A stretch of 64,000 bases of DNA from an uncultured Alphaproteobacteria bacterium (GTDB lineage Bacteria > Pseudomonadota > Alphaproteobacteria > Caulobacterales > Caulobacteraceae), in assembly GCA_903860975.1 (NCBI GenBank), contig CAIOSI010000037.1, forward strand, positions 114,853-178,852, in the 5' to 3' direction. Below, piece after piece: positions 49,514 to 60,718 of the stretch. The notes below the pieces were generated by a model. It had not been told where the DNA came from. It did not search any database and worked only from the letters and a program-made list of their open reading frames with translations. The stretch's first letter is position 1; every line of letters begins with the position of its first letter. The position numbers and the translations under genes were made by a program.

Positions 49514-50134
49514 CTATTTCCCCGCTTGAGCGATGGCCGCGTCGAGTTCGGGAAGCGTCATCTCGCCCTCGAAGCGACGGCCATTGATAAGAAAGGTGGG
49601 CGTCGAGGTGATCTTATCGACATGCAGGTGCCGATCGGCACGCGAGGCGAGCGCTTTTTCGGCAGCCGCATCGCGCATACAGGCGTCGAATTCGGCCGGC
49701 GTTAGGCCGGCAGGTCCCTCGGCAATCCTCGCAAGTACGCCGCGCACATCGCCCGTCTGGACCATCTCGCTTTGGCCCTTAAACACCGCATCAAGCACTG
49801 GGAAGTAGCGGTCCTTGCCCGCGCAGCGGGCGAGTAAGAATCCCGCGGCGGCGATCACCTGTGGCTCCGACAGGTATTCCCTGAGCGTGTAACGGACCCT
49901 GCCACTGTCGACGTATTTCGCCTTGAATGCCGGAAGGACGTCGATGTCGAATCGCGCGCAATGCGGACAGCTCGCCGAGGCGTACTCAATCACCTGCACC
50001 TTGGCGTAGGGACTTCCCAAGCTCATATCGTCGTTCTGAACCGCCAAGGCGGGATCGACCGCACGCTTGGCGCAGCCGCCCAACGCCAGGGCAGCCATCA
50101 GGGCCACGGTGGTGAAGGGGCGGCGAGCAGACAT
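49514..50134 (-). CDS. DsbA-family thioredoxin-fold lipoprotein (first copy)
   Basis: A 206-residue homologue of the next gene. It starts MSARRPFTTVALMAALALGG with a lipobox (LGGC), so it is probably anchored as a lipoprotein. Redox motif CPHC in EYASASCPHCARFDIDVLPA, cis-Pro segment KITSTPTFLINGRRFEG. It may oxidise or isomerise disulfides in the envelope. The stop lies 8 bases before the start of the second copy. Confidence 0.9.
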   Translation of the reverse strand: MSARRPFTTVALMAALALGGCAKRAVDPALAVQNDDMSLGSPYAKVQVIEYASASCPHCARFDIDVLPAFKAKYVDSGRVRYTLREYLSEPQVIAAAGFLLARCAGKDRYFPVLDAVFKGQSEMVQTGDVRGVLARIAEGPAGLTPAEFDACMRDAAAEKALASRADRHLHVDKITSTPTFLINGRRFEGEMTLPELDAAIAQAGK

Positions 50135-50221
50135 GCGGCAGGCATCTCCTAGGAGATATGAGTAAAGCCCGATTCCATCCGGGGCCGCCAACGACGCAAG
50201 TCGATGGGAGCACGGTTCCTG

Positions 50222-50773
50222 TTAGTCAATCGGCCGCCGTTGTCGCAGGACGCCTCGACCAAGGGCCAGAAGCGCGGTCTTCAGCTTGCCTTCTGGCGCA
50301 GCCGCAAGTCCCTTGGCGAGCCCAGCCTCGGCGGCGGCATCAAGCGGTGGCGGCCTGCGACGCGGCTTGGAGGCTGGCTCATACTTATTCTGCAGCGGAC
50401 CCTGGACGATACGCAATTTCTGTACGGCGTCTGCGCCAAGAAAGACATTCACCCGAGCAAGGATATCATGGGCCTGATGCTGGACAATCGCGGCGGCCGG
50501 TCCCGCCACGCGAATTTCCAGCGACGAGGGGCCGCCATTGCGGCCCCGGGTCAGCTTTACCGGTTCCGTACGCTTTGCAATCTCGGCACCCACCACCTCG
50601 CGCCAACGGGCCTGCAGCGCGCCTGAACCGTGGCCAAACTTGGCGTCAAATTCCTTCAGCGTCTTGTTCAATGACCGGCCTAAAGGCGGTGGTGGCCTGC
50701 GAAACGGTCGTGTCCGCTTCGTCGTCAGGATGCGGAGAGCCTCTTGAGGGCTGGGCAGATCGCGGGGGGCCAT
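50222..50773 (-). CDS. DUF721 (DciA-like) protein
   Basis: A 183-residue protein with a DUF721 core (about 45-140): GALQARWREVVGAEIAKRTE, SSLEIRVAGPAAAIVQHQAH and VQKLRIVQGP. DciA proteins of this domain load the replicative helicase in bacteria lacking DnaC, so a replication role is plausible. Pro-rich and basic flanks surround the core. ATG 50773 (MAPRDLPSPQEA) is preferred over 50896. It sits next to the dsbA-like pair, divergent from mutY. Confidence 0.83.
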   Translation of the reverse strand: MAPRDLPSPQEALRILTTKRTRPFRRPPPPLGRSLNKTLKEFDAKFGHGSGALQARWREVVGAEIAKRTEPVKLTRGRNGGPSSLEIRVAGPAAAIVQHQAHDILARVNVFLGADAVQKLRIVQGPLQNKYEPASKPRRRPPPLDAAAEAGLAKGLAAAPEGKLKTALLALGRGVLRQRRPID

Positions 50774-51297
50774 GAGGCCGATGTTACAATAATAGCGACG
50801 CCGCGGGGAGAGCCGCTTATCTGCAACCGCCTGCGTTACGCCCGGCTTGGTCGGCGTGGTGTTGGCGCTCGCGGAGGTCTGCTGGCGGGGGCCCAATGGC
50901 CAACTCGACTTGCAGCACCTGAAATCGGCTAAGAAGGTGAACCTGAGAGCTTTGGCCGCCTGACTTCGGCGGTGCGTCTGTCGCTCAAGCGATGTGTTGA
51001 GCTGCGCGCGGGTCGCACGAAAAATGCCAACGACCTGACGATTTCGCAGATCTTGACGCCCGCAGCTGGCCGTACCGGTCTTTTCAGCCCGAGGCGCGCG
51101 TTCCTCAGTGTCGCGGTAGCGCCTTTGGGGTCACCCCAACCCAAATGCACCAAGCCGTGGGGTCGGATGCTCAGCTTCTGCCGCGATCGGAATGGAAGAC
51201 CGACGAAGGCTGAGGCCACGACCAAGGCTGCGACCAAGATTTCCTAGGGTTCCGCCACGCTGGCGTCACCATTACGGATCGGGCTAAAGCCGGAGAC
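50774..51297. other. Gap between the DUF721 gene and mutY
   Basis: About 520 bases. The promoters of the divergent DUF721 and mutY genes must lie here. Short open frames overlap in both directions (for example a minus strand frame near 50929-51237 starting with a signal-like MVAALVVASAFVGLP), but their codon use and lack of a ribosome site do not support a gene. Confidence 0.4.
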
Positions 51298-52344
51298 GTG
51301 ATCGTCGCCCTCCGTGCCCAACTCCTCGCCTGGTATGACGCAAATGCCCGCGACCTACCGTGGCGCGTTGGGCCCAAGGCCCGCGCCGCCGGCGTCCGCG
51401 CGGATCCCTATCGGATATGGCTTTCAGAGGTCATGCTGCAGCAGACCACCGTGCCGCACGCCACGCCCTACTTTCGGAAATTTACCGCGCGCTGGGCGAC
51501 GGTGGGCGATTTGGCGGCAGCACCGGATAGTGAGGTCATGGCGGCATGGGCGGGCCTGGGGTACTACGCCCGCGCCCGAAATCTTTTGGCCTGCGCCCGT
51601 GCGGTGACGAGCCAAAACGGCGTCTTTCCAGACACCGAAGAGGGACTGCGAACGCTGCCAGGATTTGGCCCCTATACCGCTGCCGCATTGGCTGCGATTG
51701 CCTACGATCAGGCGACGAACGTTGTCGATGGCAATGTCGAGCGCGTGATGGCGCGTCTTTTCGCGGTCACAACGCCACTGCCGCGAGCCAAGGCAGAGTT
51801 AAAACGTCTTGCCGCAACTCTGGTCGGTGACGATCGCCCGGGCGACTGGGCCCAGGCCCTAATGGATTTGGGTGCTACGGTCTGCCGGCCCAAGGCGCCG
51901 CTCTGCGATCTATGCCCGATCGCCGTCCACTGTGCGGCGCGGTCCGCCGGCGCGCCTGAGACCTATCCTCGCAAGACATCCAAACCCGAGCGTCCCCATC
52001 GATACGGTATTGCCTATCTTTTAACGCGAGGCGACGAGGTGGCCTTGGTTCGCCGACCGCCAAAGGGATTGCTTGGCGGCATGCTAGCTCTGCCGACATC
52101 GGAGTGGCGTGCGAGGCGCTGGACGAAGACTGAGGCGCGAGCCGTCGCACCCGCGAAAGTGGCGTGGCGGGCCGCCGGCGAAGTGGAACATGGCTTTACG
52201 CATTTCACCCTGACGCTTCTGGTTCTGCGCGCGGAGGGTGAGGCAGAGGGGGTCGTTTGGACCTCGCTAGGCGGATTGGACGCGCTGCCAAGCGTATTCC
52301 TGAAGGCGGCCCGTGCAGGCCTTGCTGGCCTGCTCTCGGCCTGA
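51298..52344 (+). CDS. mutY: A/G-specific adenine DNA glycosylase MutY
   Basis: A 348-residue MutY that removes adenine paired with 8-oxoguanine. The catalytic Glu is in WLSEVMLQQTTV, the HhH-GPD loop is LRTLPGFGPYTAAALAAIAY, and the [4Fe-4S] cluster Cys follow as C-x6-C-x2-C-x5-C (in CRPKAPLCDLCPIAVHC). The C-terminal Nudix-like domain that reads 8-oxoG begins near HRYGIAYLL. GTG 51298 is used, with GGAG just upstream. Upstream of ccrM on the opposite strand, as in other Caulobacterales. Confidence 0.95.
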   Translation: MIVALRAQLLAWYDANARDLPWRVGPKARAAGVRADPYRIWLSEVMLQQTTVPHATPYFRKFTARWATVGDLAAAPDSEVMAAWAGLGYYARARNLLACARAVTSQNGVFPDTEEGLRTLPGFGPYTAAALAAIAYDQATNVVDGNVERVMARLFAVTTPLPRAKAELKRLAATLVGDDRPGDWAQALMDLGATVCRPKAPLCDLCPIAVHCAARSAGAPETYPRKTSKPERPHRYGIAYLLTRGDEVALVRRPPKGLLGGMLALPTSEWRARRWTKTEARAVAPAKVAWRAAGEVEHGFTHFTLTLLVLRAEGEAEGVVWTSLGGLDALPSVFLKAARAGLAGLLSA

Positions 52345-52664
52345 AGCCAAGATAACAGCACCTGATAGATTGACGCCGTCGGGGGTTTGTCGGGTCGATG
52401 ACGATCAGCAGGACGTCGAAAAGCGCTGGATGGGACTGGCGATCGAAGACCGCCCGACCCGCCTGGTGCCTTTCATGCCCGATCCTCATGAGGACCGCAT
52501 CCGGACTTTCGTTGTCGGTCCTTGACCGGCGATCACGTCGAGGCGAACGAGCGTCAACTCAGCGAGCGTGGCGTCGAATTGCGCGGGCCGCACAAGACGC
52601 AACAGGCGCGCGCCGTGACTGTCTTCAACACCGCTGAGACCAAGGCGTTTGTGCTGAGATCGCG
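52345..52664. other. Gap between mutY and ccrM with possible gene debris
   Basis: Two short + strand stretches read protein-like in different frames: DVEKRWMGLAIEDRPTRLVP (ending VVGP-stop, near 52525) and, from about 52525, ANERQLSERGVELRGPHKTQ. The pattern suits a frameshifted small gene, but no family is recognised and no start is supported. mutY and ccrM converge here; no clear terminator hairpin is seen. Confidence 0.35.
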
Positions 52665-53831
<1,167 letters not shown>

Positions 53832-55292
53832 TCAGCCGCCGACGACCTTCTTGGCGCGCTCCAACGCCTTGGCCGTGACCTCGCGACTAGCCTGGTGTTT
53901 TGGCATACGGTTCCAGGCGTCCAGCGCGGCGACCTTGTAGGCCTCGGCGAGCGTCGGGTAGTTGAAGGTGTTCTCCACGAAATAGTCGAGCGTCCCCTCC
54001 AGGTTGAGCACGGCCTGGCCGATGTGGATCAGCTCTGTGGCACCTTCGCCGACGATGTGGACGCCCAACAGGCGGCGCGTCTCCAGCGAGAACAACATCT
54101 TCATGAAGCCCGACGATATGCCCATGATGTGGCCTCGCGAGGTCTCACGGAAACGGGCGACGCCGCACTCGTAGTGAATGCCCTTTTCGCGGGCCTGTTC
54201 CTCGCTGATCCCGATCATTGAGATCTCCGGCACGGAGTAGATTCCGTAGGGGAAAAACTCGGGCGCCGCGTGAGCCGGGGCGTTGAAGGCGTGACACGCT
54301 GCGATCCGGCCTTGTTCCATCGAGGTGGAGGCAAGGCTGGGGAAGCCGATGATGTCGCCGGCGGCGTAGATATGTGGCTGAGATGTCTGGAACGTCGATT
54401 TGTCCACAGTCAAGCGGCCGCGCGTATCGGGCTCAAGACCAGCGGCGGTTAGATCAAGGCCCTCCGTCGCGCCCTCTCGACCGGCTGAAAAGAGCACCAT
54501 GTCGGCGTGAAGCTCGCGGTCATCGGTCAGGCGAAGATGGCAGCTCTGAGGGCCTACGACTTCTGCAGAAATCACTTTCGCGCCGAAGCGGATGATCACA
54601 CCGCGCTCGCGAAGATCATGCACGAACTCATCGGCCAGTTCCCGATCGAGGAACGGCATAAGGCAGGCGTTGGGTTCTATGATCGTGACCTTCACATCCA
54701 ACGCCGAGAAGATCGAGGCGTACTCCACGCCAATCACGCTGGCGCCCACCACCACGAGCTGGCGCGGTATGCGCTTGAGGTCGAGTATTTCATCCGAGTC
54801 GAGGATGTTTTCGCCATCAAAGCCGATGTGGCTTGGGCGGAAGGGCTTGGTGCCAACAGCGACCAGAAAACGGTCGGCGGTGTAGATTATGGCATCGCCG
54901 CGTGCGCCCTGCACCTCGATGGTATGTGGATCGGTAAAGCGTGCGACGCCTTCGACGGTCTCGACGCTGTTACGGGCGAACTGGTGCTCCAGTACGTCGA
55001 CTTCATGATCGAGCGTTATCGCGAGGCGGCGGCGCAGATCTTCCGCACCGATGTGCTGCTTGGCACGATAGGCGCGGCCATAGAAACCCCGTTCGCGCCA
55101 GCCTGTGAGGTTAAGCACAGTCTCGCGCAGGGTTTTGGAGGGAATGGTGCCAGTGTGGACAGATACGCCGCCAACCCGCTTGCCGCGCTCGACCACAAGG
55201 ACCCGCTTATTCAGCTTGGCGGCCTGGATCGCGCCTCGGCGGCCTGCCGGGCCGGAGCCGATAACGATCAGGTCGTAGTGGTTCTGAGACAA
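53832..55292 (-). CDS. sthA: Soluble (Si-specific) NAD(P)+ transhydrogenase SthA
   Basis: A 486-residue flavoprotein of the dihydrolipoamide-dehydrogenase fold. The FAD motif is VIGSGPAGRRGAIQAAK, the NAD motif VVVGASVIGVEYASIF, and the C-terminal dimer domain ends near NTFNYPTLAEAYK. The redox-disulfide Cys of relatives are replaced (VHTGTIPSKTLRE), which marks SthA. It exchanges electrons between NADPH and NADH. It lies 87 bases upstream of ccrM in the same direction. Confidence 0.94.
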   Translation of the reverse strand: MSQNHYDLIVIGSGPAGRRGAIQAAKLNKRVLVVERGKRVGGVSVHTGTIPSKTLRETVLNLTGWRERGFYGRAYRAKQHIGAEDLRRRLAITLDHEVDVLEHQFARNSVETVEGVARFTDPHTIEVQGARGDAIIYTADRFLVAVGTKPFRPSHIGFDGENILDSDEILDLKRIPRQLVVVGASVIGVEYASIFSALDVKVTIIEPNACLMPFLDRELADEFVHDLRERGVIIRFGAKVISAEVVGPQSCHLRLTDDRELHADMVLFSAGREGATEGLDLTAAGLEPDTRGRLTVDKSTFQTSQPHIYAAGDIIGFPSLASTSMEQGRIAACHAFNAPAHAAPEFFPYGIYSVPEISMIGISEEQAREKGIHYECGVARFRETSRGHIMGISSGFMKMLFSLETRRLLGVHIVGEGATELIHIGQAVLNLEGTLDYFVENTFNYPTLAEAYKVAALDAWNRMPKHQASREVTAKALERAKKVVGG

Positions 55293-55514
55293 TGTGCCCT
55301 CTTACCCGCATTCTGCCGGAGCCGAGACCATAAGCGCCGGATGTTAAGTAAGCTTTGTCCGGCAACGCAGTTAGCTGACGAGCCAACGGACAAAGGCGCC
55401 GAGTGAGTGCGCGGTTTGGCCTCACGCGCTTGGTTGGGCGGTGACGCGCGAATGATCCTCGCCCGAAATCGGCTGATGATTCAGATGGGCGGCCGCTGCC
55501 GGTACGCACACGCC

Positions 55515-56159
55515 TCAATCTGCGAACGGCAGATCTTCCGCTCTGGCCGACTGTCCCATGACGGCGAGCCTCACCGGCGCCCAGCTCAGGCGGTGGATCT
55601 CACAGGGTCCCAGCGTGCGCAGCGCCTCGACATGGATCGCGGCATGGTAGCCCTTATGGCGAGCAAAGCCGTAACCGGGATAGCGAGCGTCCATCTCAAT
55701 CATCAGCCGGTCTCGAGCGACCTTGGCCAGAATTGAGGCCGCGGCGATCGACTTTGACTTGCCATCACCACCCACCACAGTTTGGGTCGTGCATGGCAAG
55801 TCGAACCGATAGTTTCCATCGACCAAGGCGTACATCGGCCGCACCGATAGCCCCTCAACCGCGCGACGCATGGCAAGTCCCGCTGCGTGCAGGATGTTCA
55901 GGCGGGCAATCTCTTCGACGCTCGCAAACCCGACACACCAAGCCAGCGCCATGGCCTTGATTTCGAGCTCAAGAGCCTCGCGGGTCTTGGCTGACAATTT
56001 CTTGGAATCGTTGAGCCCCTTGGGGATCTTTCTTGGATTTAGGATGACGGCCGCGGCGCTGACCGGCCCGGCCCATGGTCCGCGTCCAGCCTCGTCGACC
56101 CCGCAAATCGGGCCACCTGAGAAAGCCTTTTCGAGGCGCATAGTCGGCCCGCCCACCAC
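55515..56159 (-). CDS. rnhB: Ribonuclease HII
   Basis: A 214-residue RNase HII. The first acidic pair is in [20 protein letters not shown]; others are [12 protein letters not shown] and the late [20 protein letters not shown]. It removes single ribonucleotides and RNA primers from DNA. GTG 56159 is used because GGGAAG lies 6 bases upstream, right after the tag stop; ATG 56141 is an alternative. The window thus holds both RNase H types. Confidence 0.95.
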   Translation of the reverse strand: MVGGPTMRLEKAFSGGPICGVDEAGRGPWAGPVSAAAVILNPRKIPKGLNDSKKLSAKTREALELEIKAMALAWCVGFASVEEIARLNILHAAGLAMRRAVEGLSVRPMYALVDGNYRFDLPCTTQTVVGGDGKSKSIAAASILAKVARDRLMIEMDARYPGYGFARHKGYHAAIHVEALRTLGPCEIHRLSWAPVRLAVMGQSARAEDLPFAD

Positions 56160-56161
56160 GC

Positions 56162-56752
56162 TCAGCTTCCCAGCCTACGGATCGGCTCATGCCGAAAGCA
56201 TGCAACCTGATGGTCGTTGACCATGCCAACGGCTTGCATCCAGGCATAGACGATCACCGGGCCTACGAACTTGAAGCCCTTGGCCTTCAACGCCTTGGCG
56301 ACCTCTTCGGCGAGCGGGGTCTGAGCCGGGACGCCAATTTCGGCGGTCCAGTCATTCTGTATTGGCCTTCCTCCGGTAAAGCTCCAACAGAAGGTGGAAA
56401 AATCCTCGCCCGCCTCGCGCATCGATAGGTAGATCTTCGCCCCTGAGATCGCAGCGTCGATCTTGGCGTTAGACCGGACAATGCTGGCGTCTGCCATCAG
56501 TCGGACCCGATCTGCCTCTCCGTAGCACGCCACCTTTTCCGGGTCGAAGTTGTCAAAAGCGGCGCGGAAAGCCTCGCGTTTGCGAAGGATTGTGATCCAG
56601 GCAAGCCCGGCTTGGAAGCCGTCGAGCACCAGCTTTTCCCAAAGGGCGCGCGAGTCGTACTCCGGTACCCCCCACTCCGTGTCGTGGTAGGCTTCATAAA
56701 GCGGGTCACCAGCCATTCCGCGCCAGCCGCATCGGTCGATCTCGGAGGTCAT
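56162..56752 (-). CDS. tag: DNA-3-methyladenine glycosylase I
   Basis: A 196-residue Tag protein. The N-terminal [21 protein letters not shown] carries the Cys and His zinc ligands and the purine pocket; [20 protein letters not shown] and the C-terminal [20 protein letters not shown] (His/Cys ligands) complete the family pattern. It excises 3-methyladenine. ATG 56752 is preferred over GTG 56761; neither has a strong ribosome site. It ends 2 bases before rnhB, so coupled repair genes. Confidence 0.95.
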   Translation of the reverse strand: MTSEIDRCGWRGMAGDPLYEAYHDTEWGVPEYDSRALWEKLVLDGFQAGLAWITILRKREAFRAAFDNFDPEKVACYGEADRVRLMADASIVRSNAKIDAAISGAKIYLSMREAGEDFSTFCWSFTGGRPIQNDWTAEIGVPAQTPLAEEVAKALKAKGFKFVGPVIVYAWMQAVGMVNDHQVACFRHEPIRRLGS

Positions 56753-56914
56753 GAACGCCACTTTTGGCTAAGCTGGCCTGGCGCTGCAAGCGGAGTTCAG
56801 ACATGGCTTTCGAAGGCTTTTCGTGATCGATGTCCGCGTCATGCGCCTTGACTTGAGCCTCAACGGTGATGTCGGCGGGCGCTCCCTCGATGCCCATCTG
56901 ATCGCGCCGGTGCC

Positions 56915-57811
56915 TTAGGCGGCATCTTCCTTTAGGGCCTGGTCAAACCACCACGGCCGCTCGACAGTGACTGGCCGTTCCTCAACGGTAAGACCTGAAA
57001 CTGCGGCGCGATCCAGACGTAGCAGCGCGATGGCTCGGCCATCGCCGGAAGACGTGACCACGCCGGCTCGCAGATCGCCCGCCATGACCTCAGCGCCAGG
57101 TACCAGCGATGGGCCGTCGAAAGCGATCGGCAGCATGCGGCTTTTGATCTGACCCCGGCGCTTCATTCGTGAGGTCGTCTCCTGCCCCACGAAACAGCCC
57201 TTCTTGAAATCTATGCCGTTCAACAGGTCGAAGTTAGCTTCAATGGGATAGATCTTGTCTGAACCCCAATCGATTGGACCAGGCACGCCGAGGATGAGCG
57301 TCTGAGCCTGACGCGCACTTTCGTCGGCCAAGGTCGCACCCGTCGGTGGCAGTGCGCCATAGCCCCGCCAGCCAAGGGCGGGTAGTCGCGGATCTCTTAC
57401 AAACCCGCTTATCCCATCGAAGGTCGGTTCACGGTCTGATTCCGGAACTTGAAAGGGGCGGCTCGGATCGGCACCTTGGCGCTGAGGCGTCGGATAGAGA
57501 ATAGAAACAGGATGGTTTCTGGCGACCAGCTCAACCTTCGCCCGCAGGCGGTACATTGTCAGACGCTGAAGGATCGCGATGCGATGCTCAGCCAGGACAT
57601 CCAGCCAACAGCCTTCGTCTCGTCCAACAACGAACAGGTCGTAAAGTAGGCGCCCTTGGGGCGCTAGGAGCGCACCGAACCTGGCCTCACCCACCCGCAG
57701 GCTTCCCACATCTTGGGTGATCAGGCCTTGAAGGAAATTCCGCCAATCCGAGCCTGTAATACCGATCAGGGCGCGGCTCGGCAGGGGTGCAAATGTCAGA
57801 GCTTCACTCAT
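56915..57811 (-). CDS. ygfZ: Folate-binding YgfZ/CAF17-type Fe-S repair protein
   Basis: A 298-residue GcvT-fold protein. The family motif with the essential Cys is KKGCFVGQETTSRMKRRG, and the N-terminal part (LTFAPLPSRALIGITGSDWR, NFLQGLITQDV) is typical. YgfZ uses folate to help assemble or repair Fe-S clusters such as those of MiaB and radical-SAM enzymes. ATG 57811 (MSEALTF) is used rather than 57820. Divergent from the glycosyltransferase gene, 61 bases apart. Confidence 0.93.
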   Translation of the reverse strand: MSEALTFAPLPSRALIGITGSDWRNFLQGLITQDVGSLRVGEARFGALLAPQGRLLYDLFVVGRDEGCWLDVLAEHRIAILQRLTMYRLRAKVELVARNHPVSILYPTPQRQGADPSRPFQVPESDREPTFDGISGFVRDPRLPALGWRGYGALPPTGATLADESARQAQTLILGVPGPIDWGSDKIYPIEANFDLLNGIDFKKGCFVGQETTSRMKRRGQIKSRMLPIAFDGPSLVPGAEVMAGDLRAGVVTSSGDGRAIALLRLDRAAVSGLTVEERPVTVERPWWFDQALKEDAA

Positions 57812-57872
57812 ATGTCGCAATCTGGGGCTTCCAGCGGTTGGGCGCCAGCGCTGCCCATCCTATAAAGGTGCG

Positions 57873-58895
57873 ATGTCCCGCGGCAGCTTCCCAATCCTGT
57901 TCGTTACGTCCAACCGCATCGGAGATGCGGTGTTGTCTTCCGGCTTGATCAAAAGACTGTCGGACGAAATTCCCAACGCCCGGTTCACGGTCGTCGCAGG
58001 CCCGGTCGCAGCGCCTCTGTTCGAAGAGATACCGACCCTTGATCGGATCATCACGCTCACCAAAACGAAGAACCACGGGCACTGGTTGGAGCTATGGCGC
58101 GACGTCCGCAGCACGCGCTGGGGTCTTGTGGTCGATCTCCGCGGCTCGGGCCTGTCGCGTTTCATCTCGACGAAGCGGCGCGCAATCTGGCGTAAGGCGT
58201 CAGGACCACCCGTGCACAAGGTGCTCGAGGCGGCCCGGGTCCTGAAGATCGAGGATGATCCCGCGTCACCCTACCTCTTCACCTCTGAGCAGACTGAGGC
58301 GCGCGCCGAAGAACTGACGGCTGGCTTCGGTCCGATTCTGGCGCTGGCGCCGGCCGCGAACTGGCTGGGAAAGACCTGGCCCTTGGAGCGTTTCAGCCAA
58401 ACCGCAATGCGCCTCCTGGACCCTGAAGGGCCGATGAAGGGCGGGCGATTGATGGTTCTAGGCGGGCCGGCGGACCACAAGCTTGCGAAGGGGCTTCGCG
58501 ACGTGGTTATGCGCGATCAGTTTATCGACCTGACCGAGGACACTGACGTGCTCACCGCCTACGCCTGCCTTAAGCGGGCGAGGTTGTTCATCGGCAATGA
58601 CTCTGGTGCCATGCATCTGGCAGCGGCGGCTGGAGCGCCAACGCTGGGTCTGTTCGGGCCATCCGACGAACAACTCTATGGCCCGTGGGGTACGCACACG
58701 CTCGTCGCGCGCGGGCCGCGCTCCTTTGAGCAGATACGCTCGATTGACCCGGGCTTTGACCAAGCGCTCTGTCACATGACGGACCTGACGGTCGAGACGG
58801 TGGCAGCCGCTGCGGAAGACCTGCTGACCGCCTCGCAAGGGCGTCGAATCCTTCCGATCGTAGCGACCCAGATTGGCCCAAAACCCAGGGCTTGA
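57873..58895 (+). CDS. Glycosyltransferase family 9 (heptosyltransferase-like)
   Basis: A 340-residue GT9 enzyme. Start region PILFVTSNRIGDAVLSSGLI matches the heptosyltransferase N-terminal domain; the donor-binding segment is FIGNDSGAMHLAAAAGAPTL, with LGLFGPSDEQLYGPWG after it. It probably adds heptose or a related sugar to LPS core at the inner face of the membrane. Alone here: the rest of the LPS genes are not in the window. Confidence 0.9.
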   Translation: MSRGSFPILFVTSNRIGDAVLSSGLIKRLSDEIPNARFTVVAGPVAAPLFEEIPTLDRIITLTKTKNHGHWLELWRDVRSTRWGLVVDLRGSGLSRFISTKRRAIWRKASGPPVHKVLEAARVLKIEDDPASPYLFTSEQTEARAEELTAGFGPILALAPAANWLGKTWPLERFSQTAMRLLDPEGPMKGGRLMVLGGPADHKLAKGLRDVVMRDQFIDLTEDTDVLTAYACLKRARLFIGNDSGAMHLAAAAGAPTLGLFGPSDEQLYGPWGTHTLVARGPRSFEQIRSIDPGFDQALCHMTDLTVETVAAAAEDLLTASQGRRILPIVATQIGPKPRA

Positions 58896-59286
58896 TCTCG
58901 CACGGCGACGATATATCGAACCCTGCGGGCCTTGGTTGGGCGGACAATCGGGGTGCGCCAGCGCAAGATCGCCGCGGCCGTCGGCCTAGGTCAGGCCCCT
59001 GCGGCCGAAACATTCGAAGCCAATGCTGAACCTTGGGGTCATCCAGCACCGACAAATCTTCGAACATCACCCATTTGAACCGCGCACCTTAAGGCACGGA
59101 TCTAGCCGCCCGGTTTCGGTCAAGACTTCGAAGGCTAGGTCGGTGACCCTAAGCGAGAGGTGACCACAGACCATGACGGTCGCCGCGAACATCTTGTCAG
59201 CGAGGCATTAGAGCCCACCGGCCTCCCTTGGGCATTCCGCTCAACGCCAAGGTGCAGCCGCCGCCTCCGGCGCCATCGGGGTCTTC
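58896..59286. other. Gap between the GT9 gene and msrA
   Basis: About 390 bases with converging genes on each side. Two protein-like but unsupported stretches overlap: + strand GVRQRKIAAAVGLGQAPAAE up to a TGA at 59078, and minus strand MMFEDLSVLDDPKVQHWLRM starting near 59070. Neither has a clear ribosome site or known family. No T-tailed hairpin is evident. Confidence 0.35.
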
Positions 59287-59937
59287 TCAGGCCTCGACGC
59301 CGACACCGATCGGGCAGGTTACCCCCGTGCCGCCGATCCCACAGTAGCCGGCCGGATTCTTGGCCAAGTATTGTTGATGATAGTCTTCGGCAAAGTAGAA
59401 TTCGCTAGCCGGCGCGATCTCCGTGGTGATTTTGCCGAACGCCTTGGCCGACAATGCCAGTTGGTAGGTCTCTTTAGAGGCCTCAGCCGCCGCGGCCTGT
59501 GCATCGCTCGCAGGATAGATACCTGAGCGATATTGGGTGCCGATGTCGTTGCCCTGACGCATGCCCTGTGTCGGGTCATGCCCCTCCCAGAATACCTTAA
59601 GGAGCGCGGCATAGCCGATGACGTTCGGGTCGTAGACAACAAGCACGGCCTCGGTGTGGCCAGTCCCGCCCGAGCAGACCTCTTCATAGGTGGGATTTGG
59701 CGTCAGGCCGTTCACATAGCCCACGGCGGTCACCCAGACACCCGGTAGACTCCAGAATTTCTTTTCCTCGCCCCAGAAGCAGCCCATGGCAAAGACGGCC
59801 GTGTCCAGGCCGTCGGGATAAGGACCTTTTAGCCGATTGCCGTTGATGAAGTGGGTCAACGCCGTTGGGATTGGATGAGCGCGTCCCTTCAGCGCGGTTT
59901 CCTGCGTGGGCAACTCAAGCGTCTTACGTCCGAACAT
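59287..59937 (-). CDS. msrA: Peptide-methionine (S)-S-oxide reductase MsrA
   Basis: A 216-residue MsrA. The catalytic Cys is in [20 protein letters not shown] (about residue 53), followed by [20 protein letters not shown] and [20 protein letters not shown] with the resolving Cys. It repairs S-methionine sulfoxide. AGGAGG lies 5 bases before the ATG. The N-terminal extension ([20 protein letters not shown]) is typical of the longer alphaproteobacterial form. Confidence 0.96.
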   Translation of the reverse strand: MFGRKTLELPTQETALKGRAHPIPTALTHFINGNRLKGPYPDGLDTAVFAMGCFWGEEKKFWSLPGVWVTAVGYVNGLTPNPTYEEVCSGGTGHTEAVLVVYDPNVIGYAALLKVFWEGHDPTQGMRQGNDIGTQYRSGIYPASDAQAAAAEASKETYQLALSAKAFGKITTEIAPASEFYFAEDYHQQYLAKNPAGYCGIGGTGVTCPIGVGVEA

Positions 59938-60348
59938 GGAACCTCCTTGCGATCATAGATAAGATAAGTCCCCAACCGCTTTTTTGCATCCACCCGGTAT
60001 ACGAGAAGAAGGAAATTTCGCGCCGCTGAGCGACAATCTCTTGGTCAGTCAGCCTTTAGGTGACGCCTCATCGATCCGGACCCGCCAGAGATAGTGAAGC
60101 TCAGGACGACGCCGTTATAACGCGCCCTGGGGCACGACCGCTCCGAGCGGGCAAGCGTCGTGAGCAGACATTCGAAACGCCCGACATGACCGTCGCTCGG
60201 CGACCCCGGCGAAGCTTGCGACCAGTGCCGAAGACGACGGCCGTCTCCAGGCCGAACCCACCGCCATTCCGTAAGCGTCGCTTGCCGGGCTAGTTCCCAT
60301 TCTATAAGACGCGCCTTCCGCCGGGAGGCACGCCTCCCTTGGCGTTGA
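59938..60348. other. Gap between msrA and tRNA-Ser
   Basis: About 410 bases. The first 70 bases are AT-rich and probably hold the msrA promoter. Open frames on both strands overlap each other and lack ribosome sites and family features, so no gene is called. Confidence 0.4.
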
Positions 60349-60438
60349 GGTGCGGTGGCCGAGTGGTTGAAGGCGCACGCTTGGAAAGCGTGTTTAGGGG
60401 AAACTCTAACGTGGGTTCGAATCCCACCCGCACCGCCA
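60349..60438 (+). tRNA. tRNA-Ser(GGA)
   Basis: A 90-base class II tRNA. The acceptor stem GGTGCGG (60349-60355) pairs with CCGCACC (60428-60434). The anticodon loop CTTGGAAAG carries GGA, a long variable arm follows (TTTAGGGGAAACTCTAA), the T loop is GTGGGTTCGAATCCCAC and the CCA end is encoded (60436-60438). tRNA-Ser genes are frequent integration targets, which fits the recombinase gene to the right. Confidence 0.97.
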
Positions 60439-60718
60439 ACCACCCCACGCCACAAGTCTCTGGCGCCGCCCAGTCGCATAACCCCACGGAATTGCGACCG
60501 TCGCGCCGATGAAACCGTTTTTGCGCGCAAACGCGACGGCCTGAACACGGGAATTCTGGCTTCAGATTGGCGCGGGCTGATGTGGAGATTCTGCGCAACT
60601 TCAGTTTGACGCTCGCAGGATTGTGGCGTCGGGCGCACCCCCTCTCGGATTTGGGCGCTCAGTCCCGGTCAGCCCCCCCCATTTCAAGCCCGATAGCATC
60701 TGGTCGCTGAGCCGTTTT

